Shown piece after piece: positions 1 to 5,286 of a stretch of DNA of 5,286 nt. A program made the position numbers and the translations under genes. Every line of letters starts with the position of its first letter. Position 1 is the first letter of the stretch. This DNA comes from an uncultured Holophagales bacterium (GTDB taxonomy: Bacteria; Acidobacteriota; Thermoanaerobaculia; UBA5066). The stretch is taken from assembly GCA_937864895.1 (NCBI GenBank), contig CALMDF010000320.1:1-5286 (forward strand), read 5' to 3'. The notes beneath the pieces were generated by a model. That model saw only the letters and a list, made by a program, of their open reading frames with translations. It did not search any database and was not told the origin of the DNA.

Positions 1-1105
1 CCCCGGTGGCCGCGCGCTGCGTCTCGTTGACGAGGTCGAGGAGCGCCGTGTCCTCGAGGCGCGCCCGGGCCGCCGGGAACGGGCCGGCGGCCGTCGCGAC
101 CGGCTCGGTCAGGTAGGCGAGCGCGCGCTCGTGGGGCGCGCTGGCGATCGCGGCGATCTCCGGGTCCGTCGCGACCGTCGCGTCGGATAGGAGGAGCTCG
201 CCCTTCGCCTCGACGACGGTCGCCTTCCCTCTCCTTCTCTCGACGACGAGGTCGACGCGCACGAGCGCCTCCCCCCAGCGCCCGGGCTGCATCACGGGGA
301 CGCCGTGGATGCGGGTGAGGGGAAGCTTGCGGTGGGTGTGACCCGTCAGGATCAGGTCGATCCCCGGGACCTCCTTCGCGAGCCTCACGACGCTGTTCTC
401 GTGGTCCGTGCCGTTCGGCTCCCCCGTCACCGGGTCGGATTCGAGGCCGCTGTGGATCAGGACGACGACGACGTCGCACCGCTTCGGGCCGCGCAGGTGC
501 GGCACGAGTCGGCGGGCGGTCTCGACGGGGTCCTCCCATTTCAGGCCGGGACGGTTCGCGACCGGCTCCCACCCCGGGATGTTCGGCGTCGTCAGGCCGA
601 GGACGCCGACGCGGACCCCTCCCAGCTCCCGGACGAGGAACTCCCGGAAGGCGGCCCTCCCGTCCTCGATCTTCAGCGTGTTCGCCGAGAGCCACGGGAA
701 GGAGGAGTCCCGCTCCGCCCGCCGGAGGACCTCCATCCCGAAGTTGAACTCGTGGTTTCCCACCGTCATCGCGTCGTAGCCGAGGGCGCTCATCGCCGCC
801 GAGACCGGGTGCCTCCCCCCGGAGGGACGCCGGGCTTCCAGCCACCCGACGGGGGCACCCTGGATCGTGTCTCCCCCGTCGAGGAGGAGAACGTGAGGCG
901 CCGTCGCGCGGACCTGGCGGATTCGCGTCGCGACCCGCGCGAGCCCCCAGTCGCCCTCGGCTCCCCGCGCGTAGTTCCAGGGCAGCAGGTTCGCGTGCAG
1001 GTCCGACGTCTGGAGGACGGTGAGAGAGACGCGTTCGGGCGCCGCGCCGGCCGGGGCGGCGAGGGAAAGGGCGAGGAGGAGGGCGAAGAGGCGGGGGGCG
1101 TTCAC
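1..1105 (-). CDS. Exported bifunctional metallophosphatase/5'-nucleotidase (CpdB/UshA type), 3' end cut by window
   Basis: Only the N-terminal 368 residues are present; the gene runs off the left edge. The GTG start at 1105-1103 is followed by a clear signal peptide: Arg5, a Leu/Ala-rich core at residues 6-17, and a likely cleavage site near AGAA (19-22), so the enzyme should act outside the cytoplasm. The calcineurin-like metallophosphoesterase core follows with all its metal-binding blocks visible: TSDLHANL (D35, H37), LDGGDTIQG (D79), GNHEF (N117, H118), LIHSG (H218) and GHTH (H256, H258). From about residue 350, [12 protein letters not shown] resembles the start of the 5'-nucleotidase C-terminal substrate domain. 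The [11 protein letters not shown] and GGDTIQG blocks look more like the CpdB/YfkN branch (2',3'-cyclic nucleotide phosphodiesterase/3'-nucleotidase) than UshA, but substrate cannot be decided here. It is divergent from nth. The Shine-Dalgarno is weak (GGAAGA on the minus strand, 1122-1117, 11 nt from the GTG). Family assignment is firm; exact substrate is inference. Confidence 0.93.
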   Translation of the reverse strand, partial: MNAPRLFALLLALSLAAPAGAAPERVSLTVLQTSDLHANLLPWNYARGAEGDWGLARVATRIRQVRATAPHVLLLDGGDTIQGAPVGWLEARRPSGGRHPVSAAMSALGYDAMTVGNHEFNFGMEVLRRAERDSSFPWLSANTLKIEDGRAAFREFLVRELGGVRVGVLGLTTPNIPGWEPVANRPGLKWEDPVETARRLVPHLRGPKRCDVVVVLIHSGLESDPVTGEPNGTDHENSVVRLAKEVPGIDLILTGHTHRKLPLTRIHGVPVMQPGRWGEALVRVDLVVERRRGKATVVEAKGELLLSDATVATDPEIAAIASAPHERALAYLTEPVATAAGPFPAARARLEDTALLDLVNETQRAATG

Positions 1106-1165
1106 GCGGGGCGCAGTCTTCCATCGCGCCGGACCGGAATCAAGGACGGGACGCTCCCGCGGCGG

Positions 1166-1171
1166 TATCCT
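1166..1171 (+). promoter_or_regulatory. Possible -10 element (TATCCT) for nth-tdk
   Basis: TATCCT matches the sigma-70 -10 consensus at 4 of 6 positions and lies 9 nt before the nth ATG, in the 75-bp gap between divergent genes. There is no recognisable -35 at 16-18 bp upstream and no Shine-Dalgarno before the ATG. If real, the transcript would start almost at the start codon. In sequence this GC-rich, a 4-of-6 match is weak evidence. Confidence 0.25.
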
Positions 1172-1180
1172 CCGCGCGCC

Positions 1181-1888
1181 ATGACCGCCCCGAAGAAGAC
1201 GCGGCCCGCGCCCGCCGCCGACGTCCTTTCGCGCCTCCGCGCGGAGTACCCCGGCGCCGACTGCTCGCTCGACCACACCGACGCGTTCCAGCTCCTCGTC
1301 TCGACGATCCTCTCCGCGCAGTGCACCGACGCCCGGGTGAACTCCGTGACACCGGCGCTCTTCCGCCGCCTCCCGACGCCGGCCGCGATGGCCGGGGCCG
1401 GGCCCGAGCTCGAGGAGCTCATCCGCTCGACCGGCTTTTACAACGCGAAGGCGAAGTCGATTCGCGGCGCCTGCCGGACGATCGTCGAGAAGCACGGCGG
1501 CGAGGTCCCCGGGACGATGGAGGAGCTCCACGCCCTTCCCGGCGTCGGCAGGAAGACGGCGAACGTGGTCCTCGGAAACGCCTTCGGCGAGCCCGGGGGC
1601 GTCGTCGTCGACACGCACGTCGGCCGCCTCGCCCGCCGGCTCGGCTGGTCCCGCCACGCCGACCCGGTCAAGGTGGAGACCGATCTGAACGCCCTCCTCG
1701 CGCGCGAGGCCTGGGTCTTCGCGGGGCACGCCCTCATCCTCCACGGCCGCCGTGTCTGCGCTTCACGGACGCCCCGGTGCGCCTCCTGCCTGCTCGAGGA
1801 TCTCTGCCCGAAGGCCGGCGTGGCCGCCGGGAAAACGACGAAGCCCCCGGCCGCCCCGGGCCGGGGGACCGGAAGGAGGGGGCGTTGA
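1181..1888 (+). CDS. nth: Endonuclease III (DNA glycosylase/AP lyase)
   Basis: This cytoplasmic base-excision-repair enzyme removes oxidised pyrimidines and cleaves the abasic site by beta-elimination. The product is 235 residues, close to the family's usual 210-230. Visible family marks are [13 protein letters not shown] (38-50), the helix-hairpin-helix [15 protein letters not shown] (116-130) with catalytic Lys125, [14 protein letters not shown] (143-156) with catalytic Asp144, and the 4Fe-4S loop C193-x6-C200-x2-C203-x5-C209, which has exactly the spacing of E. coli Nth. The last 26 residues after the cluster form a basic, Pro/Gly-rich tail. The reading frame stays open upstream to 305, but that part is antisense to the phosphoesterase. 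The ATG at 1181 is chosen because homology starts just after it and the phosphoesterase starts divergently at 1105. No Shine-Dalgarno precedes the ATG. It is the first gene of an operon with tdk: its TGA (1886-1888) overlaps the tdk ATG by one base. Confidence 0.97.
   Translation: MTAPKKTRPAPAADVLSRLRAEYPGADCSLDHTDAFQLLVSTILSAQCTDARVNSVTPALFRRLPTPAAMAGAGPELEELIRSTGFYNAKAKSIRGACRTIVEKHGGEVPGTMEELHALPGVGRKTANVVLGNAFGEPGGVVVDTHVGRLARRLGWSRHADPVKVETDLNALLAREAWVFAGHALILHGRRVCASRTPRCASCLLEDLCPKAGVAAGKTTKPPAAPGRGTGRRGR
1873..1879 (+). promoter_or_regulatory. Ribosome binding site of tdk
   Basis: AAGGAGG lies 8 nt before the tdk ATG at 1888, inside the last codons of nth. It is a strong Shine-Dalgarno at good spacing and supports this start over other candidates. 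It contrasts with the lack of any such motif before nth, the mutase and the GWxTD gene. Confidence 0.75.
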
Positions 1889-2481
1889 TGCTCCCCGGAA
1901 GCGGTTCCATCGAGGTGATCTGCGGTTCCATGTTCTCCGGCAAGTCCGAGGAGCTGATCCGGCGCGTGACGCGGGCGAAGATCGCCCGGCGCCGGGTCCA
2001 GGTCTTCAAGCCGAAGCTGGACGACCGGTTCTCGGAGGTCGAGGTCGTCTCCCACACCGGCATGCGGCTGACGGCTCTCGCCGTCGCGACCTCCGCCGAG
2101 GTCCTCGCGCGAACCGACGACCGGACCGAGGTCGTCGGGATCGACGAGGCCCAGTTCTTCGACGCGGGCATCGTCGACGTCGCCAGCCGCCTCGCCGACC
2201 TCGGCAAGCGGGTCGTCGTGGCGGGGCTCGACCAGGATTACCTCGGGCGCCCTTTCGACCCGATGCCGACCCTGATGGCGCTCGCCGAGGAGGTCGTCAA
2301 GACGCGGGCGATCTGCGTCCTCTGCGGGGCGCCCGCGAGCCGGACCCAGCGGCTCGTCGCCTCGAAGGAACGGGTCGTCGTCGGTGCCGCCGGGCTGTAC
2401 GAAGCGCGCTGCCGCCGGTGCTTCGACCCCAACGTCACCGAGGTCGACGGGAACCTCCCGTTCCCCGAAGAGACGCCCTGA
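1888..2481 (+). CDS. tdk: Thymidine kinase (type II, TK1-like)
   Basis: This enzyme transfers the ATP gamma-phosphate to thymidine (and usually deoxyuridine), giving dTMP in the cytosolic pyrimidine-salvage pathway. The product is 197 residues, normal for bacterial type II enzymes. The N-terminal P-loop is GSMFSGKS (13-20) followed by EEL. The Walker B region GIDEAQFF (84-91) carries the likely catalytic base Glu87. The C-terminal zinc-binding lasso has two CxxC pairs, C143/C146 and C175/C178, and the substrate-loop pattern [13 protein letters not shown] (166-178) with Tyr171, so it appears complete and active. The ATG shares its A with the nth stop codon (TGATG) and has a good Shine-Dalgarno, so tdk is probably translationally coupled to nth and transcribed with it. 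No clear terminator follows: a 5-bp inverted repeat (GAACG 2483-2487, CGTTC 2495-2499) sits just after the stop but has no T-run. Confidence 0.97.
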   Translation: MLPGSGSIEVICGSMFSGKSEELIRRVTRAKIARRRVQVFKPKLDDRFSEVEVVSHTGMRLTALAVATSAEVLARTDDRTEVVGIDEAQFFDAGIVDVASRLADLGKRVVVAGLDQDYLGRPFDPMPTLMALAEEVVKTRAICVLCGAPASRTQRLVASKERVVVGAAGLYEARCRRCFDPNVTEVDGNLPFPEETP

Positions 2482-2603
2482 AGAACGCAGAAGACGTTCC
2501 ATTCACGGGGCTTATCGCCTTTCCCAGAAGAGCTGTGCAAATGCCTGTGAATTCGCCTGTCGAAAACCTCGCGAAGCCGCATGGCGAGCGGACTTCACAC
2601 GGA

Positions 2604-2623
2604 ATGCACCTCGCGCGGTGCAT
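2604..2623. repeat. Perfect 7-bp inverted repeat (ATGCACC / GGTGCAT)
   Basis: The arms are 2604-2610 and 2617-2623 around a 6-nt TCGCGC loop. No T-run follows on either strand, so it does not look like a standard intrinsic terminator. It sits inside the lower-GC core between tdk and the mutase. It could be a protein-binding palindrome or an RNA hairpin. Confidence 0.6.
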
Positions 2624-2729
2624 GAACGCCAAGTCATTGACAGCGCGAGATTTGACACATTTCGAAAACTGCAAGAGGCGCGTAAAGCCGCTTCCGGAGC
2701 GGGCCCGGACGAATTACACAGGAGGGGGT

Positions 2730-2744
2730 CCGCTGTGGCAGCGG
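2730..2744. repeat. Perfect 6-bp inverted repeat (CCGCTG / CAGCGG)
   Basis: The arms are 2730-2735 and 2739-2744 with a 3-nt TGG loop, directly after the purine run AGGAGGGGG (2720-2728). It is GC-rich and compact. Short perfect repeats are common by chance at this GC content, so no function is assigned. Confidence 0.45.
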
Positions 2745-2795
2745 TCTTGCCCGGGATGGAGGGCTCCGGACGACCTGATTCCCGGGGCTTGACAA

Positions 2796-2829
2796 GCCGC
2801 CCGGACGCCCTCCCGGACGCCCGGGCGGC
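2796..2829 (-). terminator. Possible transcription terminator of the mutase gene (GC hairpin, no real T-run)
   Basis: A perfect 9-bp inverted repeat (GCCGCCCGG 2796-2804, CCGGGCGGC 2821-2829) with a 16-nt loop begins 13 bp past the mutase stop codon. On the minus strand it is followed only by TTGTC, not a U-tract. A second small palindrome, GGCTT-GAC-AAGCC (2786-2798), abuts and partly overlaps it. The loop and arms contain two copies of CCCGGACGCCC (2800-2810, 2812-2822) at a 12-bp period. Position favours a terminator or 3'-end stabiliser; the missing U-tract argues for caution. Confidence 0.4.
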
Positions 2830-2841
2830 CCGGTCCGGGGC

Positions 2842-4428
2842 TCATAGCCCGACCGTGTCCCTGTGGTCGCCGAACACCGTCTTCAGCGACTCGACGATCT
2901 CCCCGAGGGTGACGTTCCCGTCGACCGCCTCGACGATCGGAGGCATCAGGTTGCGCCCGTCCTTCGCCGCGGCGACGAGGTCGGCGCGAAGGCGTTCGAC
3001 TCTTCCGCCGTCGCGCCTGGCGCGGAAGGCGGCGAGACGAGCGACCTGCTCCGGCTCGACCTTCGGGTCGATCGTCATCGTCGGGATCGGCGTCTCCTCC
3101 TCGACGGTGAACTCGTTCACGCCGACGACGACCTGCTCCCTCGACTCGATGGCCCTCTGGGCCTGGTAGGCCGCCTCCTGGATCTCGCGCTGGAAGTACC
3201 CCGCCTCGATCGCGGCGAGGGCGCCGCCCATCTCGTCGATGCGCGCGATGAGGGCCGAGGCGCGGTCGACGATCTCGGCCGTCAGCGCCTCGATGGCCCA
3301 GGAGCCGCCGAGGGGATCCGCCACGCGGGCGACGCCGGTCTCGTGGGCGATGACCTGCTGCGTCCGGAGGGCGAGGCGGGCCGCCTCGGCCGTCGGGAGG
3401 GCGAGCGCCTCGTCGCGGGAGTTCGTGTGGAGCGACTGGGTCCCGCCGAGGACCGCGGCGAGCGCCTGGATGGCGACGCGGACGACGTTCACGTCGGGCT
3501 GCTGAGCCGTGAGCGTGGAGCCCGCGGTCTGGGCGTGGAAGCGGAGCGCGAGGGAGCGGGGGTCTTCGATCCCGAACCGCTCCCCGAGGAGGCGGGCCCA
3601 GAGCGTGCGCGCGGCCCGGAACTTCGCGACCTCCTCGAGGAAGTCGTTGTGGACGTTGAAGAAGAACGTCAGGCGCGGGGCGATCTCCTTCGCGTCGAGC
3701 CCGGCCTTCACCGCGGCCGAGAGGTACTCGACGCCGTCCGCGAGCGTGAAGGCGACCTCCTGGACCGCCGTCGAGCCCGCCTCGCGGATGTGGTACCCGG
3801 AGATGGAGATCGTGTTCCAGCGCGGGACGTTGCCGGCGCAGAACGAGAAGATGTCGGTGATGAGGCGCATCGACGGCTTCGGGGGGAAGGCGTACGTCCC
3901 GCGAGCCGCGTACTCCTTCAGGATGTCGTTCTGGATCGTCCCCGACAGCCCCGTCCACGGCGTGCCCCGCCGGCGGGCGACGGCGAGCAGGAACCCGAGG
4001 AGGATCGACGCCGTCGCGTTGATCGTCATCGAGATGGAGACCTCGTCGAGCGGGATTCCGTCGAGAAGGGTCTCCATGTCCTCGATCGAGTCGATGGCGA
4101 CGCCGACCCTTCCGACCTCGCCCCGGGCGAGCGCGTGGTCGGAGTCGAAGCCGATCTGGGTCGGGAGGTCGAAGGCGACGGAGAGTCCGGTCTGCCCCTG
4201 GGCGAGGAGGTAGCGGTAGCGGGCGTTCGACTCCTTCGCGGTGGAGAAGCCGGCGTACTGCCGCATGGTCCAGAGCTTCTTCCTGTAGCCGCCGGGCTGG
4301 GCTCCACGGGTGTACGGGAACGCGCCCGGGGAGCCCGGGTCCCAGCCCGAGGGAACGTCCCCCGGGGCGTAGGAGGGGCGGACCGGGATCCCTGAGGTCG
4401 TGGCGGCGTCGGTCTTGGTGGTGGACAT
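2842..4428 (-). CDS. Methylmalonyl-CoA mutase, catalytic (large) subunit without B12-binding domain
   Basis: This subunit interconverts (R)-methylmalonyl-CoA and succinyl-CoA by adenosylcobalamin radical chemistry in the cytoplasm. The 528 residues cover the TIM-barrel substrate domain: YTRG (39-42), [17 protein letters not shown] (52-68), [18 protein letters not shown] (81-98), SISISGYH (206-213), HAQTAGSTL (298-306), [15 protein letters not shown] (328-342) and ADPLGGSW (370-377). It stops after [14 protein letters not shown], with no DxHxxG cobalamin domain. Anchoring on the catalytic YH pair (Y212, H213, matching Y243/H244 of the Propionibacterium enzyme) puts Tyr58 and Arg176 at the positions of Y89 and R207, the residues that select methylmalonyl-CoA. 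Isobutyryl- and 2-hydroxyisobutyryl-CoA mutases carry Phe or Ile and Gln there. The frame is open to 4518, but the extra 30 residues lack family character and overlap the divergent gene, so the ATG at 4428 is chosen. It has no Shine-Dalgarno. A separate B12-binding subunit must be encoded elsewhere. Confidence 0.95.
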   Translation of the reverse strand: MSTTKTDAATTSGIPVRPSYAPGDVPSGWDPGSPGAFPYTRGAQPGGYRKKLWTMRQYAGFSTAKESNARYRYLLAQGQTGLSVAFDLPTQIGFDSDHALARGEVGRVGVAIDSIEDMETLLDGIPLDEVSISMTINATASILLGFLLAVARRRGTPWTGLSGTIQNDILKEYAARGTYAFPPKPSMRLITDIFSFCAGNVPRWNTISISGYHIREAGSTAVQEVAFTLADGVEYLSAAVKAGLDAKEIAPRLTFFFNVHNDFLEEVAKFRAARTLWARLLGERFGIEDPRSLALRFHAQTAGSTLTAQQPDVNVVRVAIQALAAVLGGTQSLHTNSRDEALALPTAEAARLALRTQQVIAHETGVARVADPLGGSWAIEALTAEIVDRASALIARIDEMGGALAAIEAGYFQREIQEAAYQAQRAIESREQVVVGVNEFTVEEETPIPTMTIDPKVEPEQVARLAAFRARRDGGRVERLRADLVAAAKDGRNLMPPIVEAVDGNVTLGEIVESLKTVFGDHRDTVGL

Positions 4429-4450
4429 GGTGCCGATGCTAAATTGAATC
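4429..4450. promoter_or_regulatory. 22-bp divergent start-codon gap with possible overlapping -10 elements
   Basis: This is the whole space between the mutase ATG (minus, 4428) and the GWxTD GTG (plus, 4451). It holds the only A/T-rich stretch nearby, TAAATTGAATC (4440-4450). On the minus strand TAGCAT (4441-4436) matches a -10 box at 4 of 6 bases and ends 7 nt before the ATG. On the plus strand TAAATT (4440-4445) also matches 4 of 6 and ends 5 nt before the GTG. Neither side has a Shine-Dalgarno. This geometry would suit leaderless transcripts. Each -35 region would lie inside the opposite gene; I see no good -35 match. Confidence 0.35.
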
Positions 4451-5286
4451 GTGCTGCACGAACACTCCGCGAGACGCCATCTCGACTTGCTTTGCGTCGC
4501 GTTCTCTGCCTTCTTCACGCTCGTCGCAGCCGCCCCCCTCGTGGCCGGCCCCCCCGACGAGTCGCCCGTGCTCGCGACGTTCGCCGAGGCGAAGAAGGCC
4601 TACGCCGCCAAGAACTGGGACTCGGCCGAGTCGGCCCTCCGGAGGATGGCCGAGCTCCTCTCGGCGCCCGGGATGGACTCCGCGCGGACCCGGGCGCTTC
4701 CCGCCTACTACTTCTACTCCGCCGCCGTCGCGTTCCAGAAGAAGGACGAGGAGCGCTGCCGCGAGCAGCTCCTCCGCTACTTCTCGACGACCCCCGAGGC
4801 GGGAATCGACCCGGCGTCCTACCCGAAGAGGTTCGTGAGGATCTTCGAGGCGACGCGGGAGAAGGCGGCCGAGGACGCACCCCCGACCCCGGCCGGGGAG
4901 ATCGCCGGAGGCGTTCTCCCGAGCTACTCGACGCGCGACCTGGACGTGACGGCGATCCCCGCGAACACGGGCGACCCGGGCTGGGCGGAGGGCCCCGTCT
5001 CCGCCCTCCTGTCGGACTCGGAACGCCGGGCGTTCGCCGCGCTCACCGACGACGACGAACGGCGCGCCTTCGTAGCCCGTTTCTGGACGGGGCTCGACCC
5101 CGCCCCGGAGACGGCCGACAACGAGTTCCAGCTCGAGTTCTACCGGCGCGCGCAGTACGCCGACGCGAACTTCTCGACGGAAGCGACGAGAGGCTCCGTC
5201 ACGGACCGTGGCCGCGTCCTCCTCGTCCTCGGCCCCCCCTCCTACGCGACCCGCGCGCCGATCCGCAGCTCCAACGACGAGATGAC
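4451..5286 (+). CDS. Secreted GWxTD-domain protein, 3' end cut by window
   Basis: The frame is open from just after an in-frame TGA (4445-4447) to the right edge, giving 278 residues. The GTG at 4451 gives a good signal peptide: Arg8-Arg9-His10, a hydrophobic core at about 11-32 ([12 protein letters not shown] then LVAAAPLVA) and a cleavage site near AG/P (32-34). A later TTG (4487) would lose the basic n-region. Residues 40-140 form a helical, TPR-like segment ([20 protein letters not shown]; later [13 protein letters not shown]). The GWxTD-family block follows: [13 protein letters not shown] (207-219), [15 protein letters not shown] (224-238), F241, then [14 protein letters not shown] (251-264). 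The name-giving motif reads G248-S-V-T-D252, so the Trp is replaced by Ser. The function of this family is not established; it is typical of Acidobacteriota and relatives. No Shine-Dalgarno is present. Family call rests on motif recognition and is good but not tested by search. Confidence 0.85.
   Translation, partial: MLHEHSARRHLDLLCVAFSAFFTLVAAAPLVAGPPDESPVLATFAEAKKAYAAKNWDSAESALRRMAELLSAPGMDSARTRALPAYYFYSAAVAFQKKDEERCREQLLRYFSTTPEAGIDPASYPKRFVRIFEATREKAAEDAPPTPAGEIAGGVLPSYSTRDLDVTAIPANTGDPGWAEGPVSALLSDSERRAFAALTDDDERRAFVARFWTGLDPAPETADNEFQLEFYRRAQYADANFSTEATRGSVTDRGRVLLVLGPPSYATRAPIRSSNDEM

Larger units (their letters stand above)
2482..2841. other. 360-bp convergent intergenic region with a lower-GC, hairpin-rich core; no supported gene
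   Basis: It lies between the stop codons of tdk (plus) and the mutase (minus), so neither neighbour needs a promoter here, yet it is long for a convergent gap. Positions 2481-2680 are 54.5% G+C (109 of 200 counted), well below the flanking genes. It holds inverted repeats at 2604-2623, 2688-2702, 2730-2744, 2786-2798 and 2796-2829; TTGACA at 2637-2642, 2652-2657 and 2789-2794; and the 8-mer TCGAAAAC at 2560-2567 and 2662-2669. Several frames are open by chance or otherwise, including a 79-codon minus-strand frame (2674-2435) that begins at TTG, lacks a ribosome site, runs into tdk and has many A/T third positions. I recognise no tRNA, riboswitch or insertion sequence. It could be a dispersed repeat, a gene remnant or an unknown structured RNA; I cannot tell which. 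Confidence 0.6.

Noticed and set aside
305..1180. Plus-strand frame open for 292 codons upstream of the nth ATG, giving an apparent 527-residue fusion
   Set aside because: The extension is antisense to the metallophosphoesterase, whose catalytic motifs are all intact. It is low-complexity Arg/Asp/Pro-rich sequence and has no family character. nth homology begins just after 1181.
1438..2502. 354-codon minus-strand frame antisense to nth and tdk
   Set aside because: Both plus-strand genes show complete catalytic motifs, and this frame shows none.
2435..2674. 79-codon minus-strand frame in the low-GC island with several cysteines
   Set aside because: It starts at TTG with no ribosome site, runs 47 bases into the tdk 3' end, and its third-position base use is unlike the neighbours. 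I recognise no family. It is kept only as part of the description of the island.
2482..2841. tRNA, CRISPR array, insertion sequence or known riboswitch in the intergenic region
   Set aside because: No cloverleaf arms, no regular spaced repeats, no transposase fragment with terminal repeats and no riboswitch core that I recognise. The repeats seen are short and isolated.
2735..3169. Plus-strand GTG frame preceded by a good-looking AGGAGGGGG at 6 nt spacing
   Set aside because: Most of the 144-residue product is antisense to the mutase C-terminus, and it is Ser/Arg/Pro-rich without motifs. The purine run is probably coincidental.
2714..3958. 414-codon minus-strand frame overlapping the mutase in another frame
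   Set aside because: Arg/Pro/Gly-rich translation typical of an out-of-frame reading of GC-rich coding DNA. The mutase frame explains this stretch.
2863..4395. 510-codon plus-strand open frame across the mutase gene
   Set aside because: It is antisense to a fully conserved methylmalonyl-CoA mutase. Composition is Arg/Asp/Glu/Leu-rich as expected from the complement of GC-rich codons, with no motif.
4429..4518. 30-residue N-terminal extension of the mutase (start at 4518)
   Set aside because: It would overlap the divergent GWxTD gene's signal peptide, has no family similarity and no ribosome site. The ATG at 4428 fits the usual N-terminus.
4515..5121. Minus-strand open frames (4515-4880, 4924-5121) opposite the GWxTD gene
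   Set aside because: The translations are Arg/Ser-rich shadows. The plus strand carries a signal peptide and recognisable family blocks across the same region.

Overview
The window looks like chromosomal DNA from a very GC-rich bacterium; coding parts are roughly 70% GC by eye with a strong G/C bias at third codon positions. A GWxTD-domain exported protein beside a methylmalonyl-CoA mutase points towards Acidobacteriota or a neighbouring phylum. That assignment is inference from family distribution (moderate to low confidence). There is no rRNA or other direct taxonomic marker.

Layout, left to right. (1) Positions 1-1105, minus strand: the N-terminal 368 residues of an exported CpdB/5'-nucleotidase-type metallophosphoesterase, cut by the left edge. 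(2) After a 75-bp divergent gap, a two-gene plus-strand operon: endonuclease III (nth, 1181-1888) and thymidine kinase (tdk, 1888-2481), joined by a one-base TGATG stop/start overlap. (3) A 360-bp convergent gap (2482-2841) with a distinctly lower-GC core (109 of 200 bases, 54.5%, over 2481-2680), several perfect small inverted repeats and no gene I can support. (4) Positions 2842-4428, minus strand: a complete catalytic subunit of methylmalonyl-CoA mutase without a B12-binding domain. Its substrate-determining residues match true methylmalonyl-CoA mutase rather than isobutyryl- or 2-hydroxyisobutyryl-CoA mutase. (5) From 4451 to the right edge, plus strand: a secreted GWxTD-domain protein, truncated by the window and lacking the eponymous Trp.

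The genes do not form one pathway. nth (repair of oxidised pyrimidines) and tdk (thymidine salvage) share a DNA-precursor/repair theme and are translationally coupled. The phosphoesterase would salvage nucleotides outside the cytoplasm. The mutase belongs to propionyl-CoA/succinyl-CoA interconversion and needs a B12-binding partner that is not here. The most unusual points are the 22-bp gap between the divergent start codons of the mutase and the GWxTD gene, where neither has a Shine-Dalgarno sequence (possible leaderless, overlapping promoters), and the unexplained low-GC island between tdk and the mutase. I see no convincing previously undescribed system; the island is the best candidate for follow-up.
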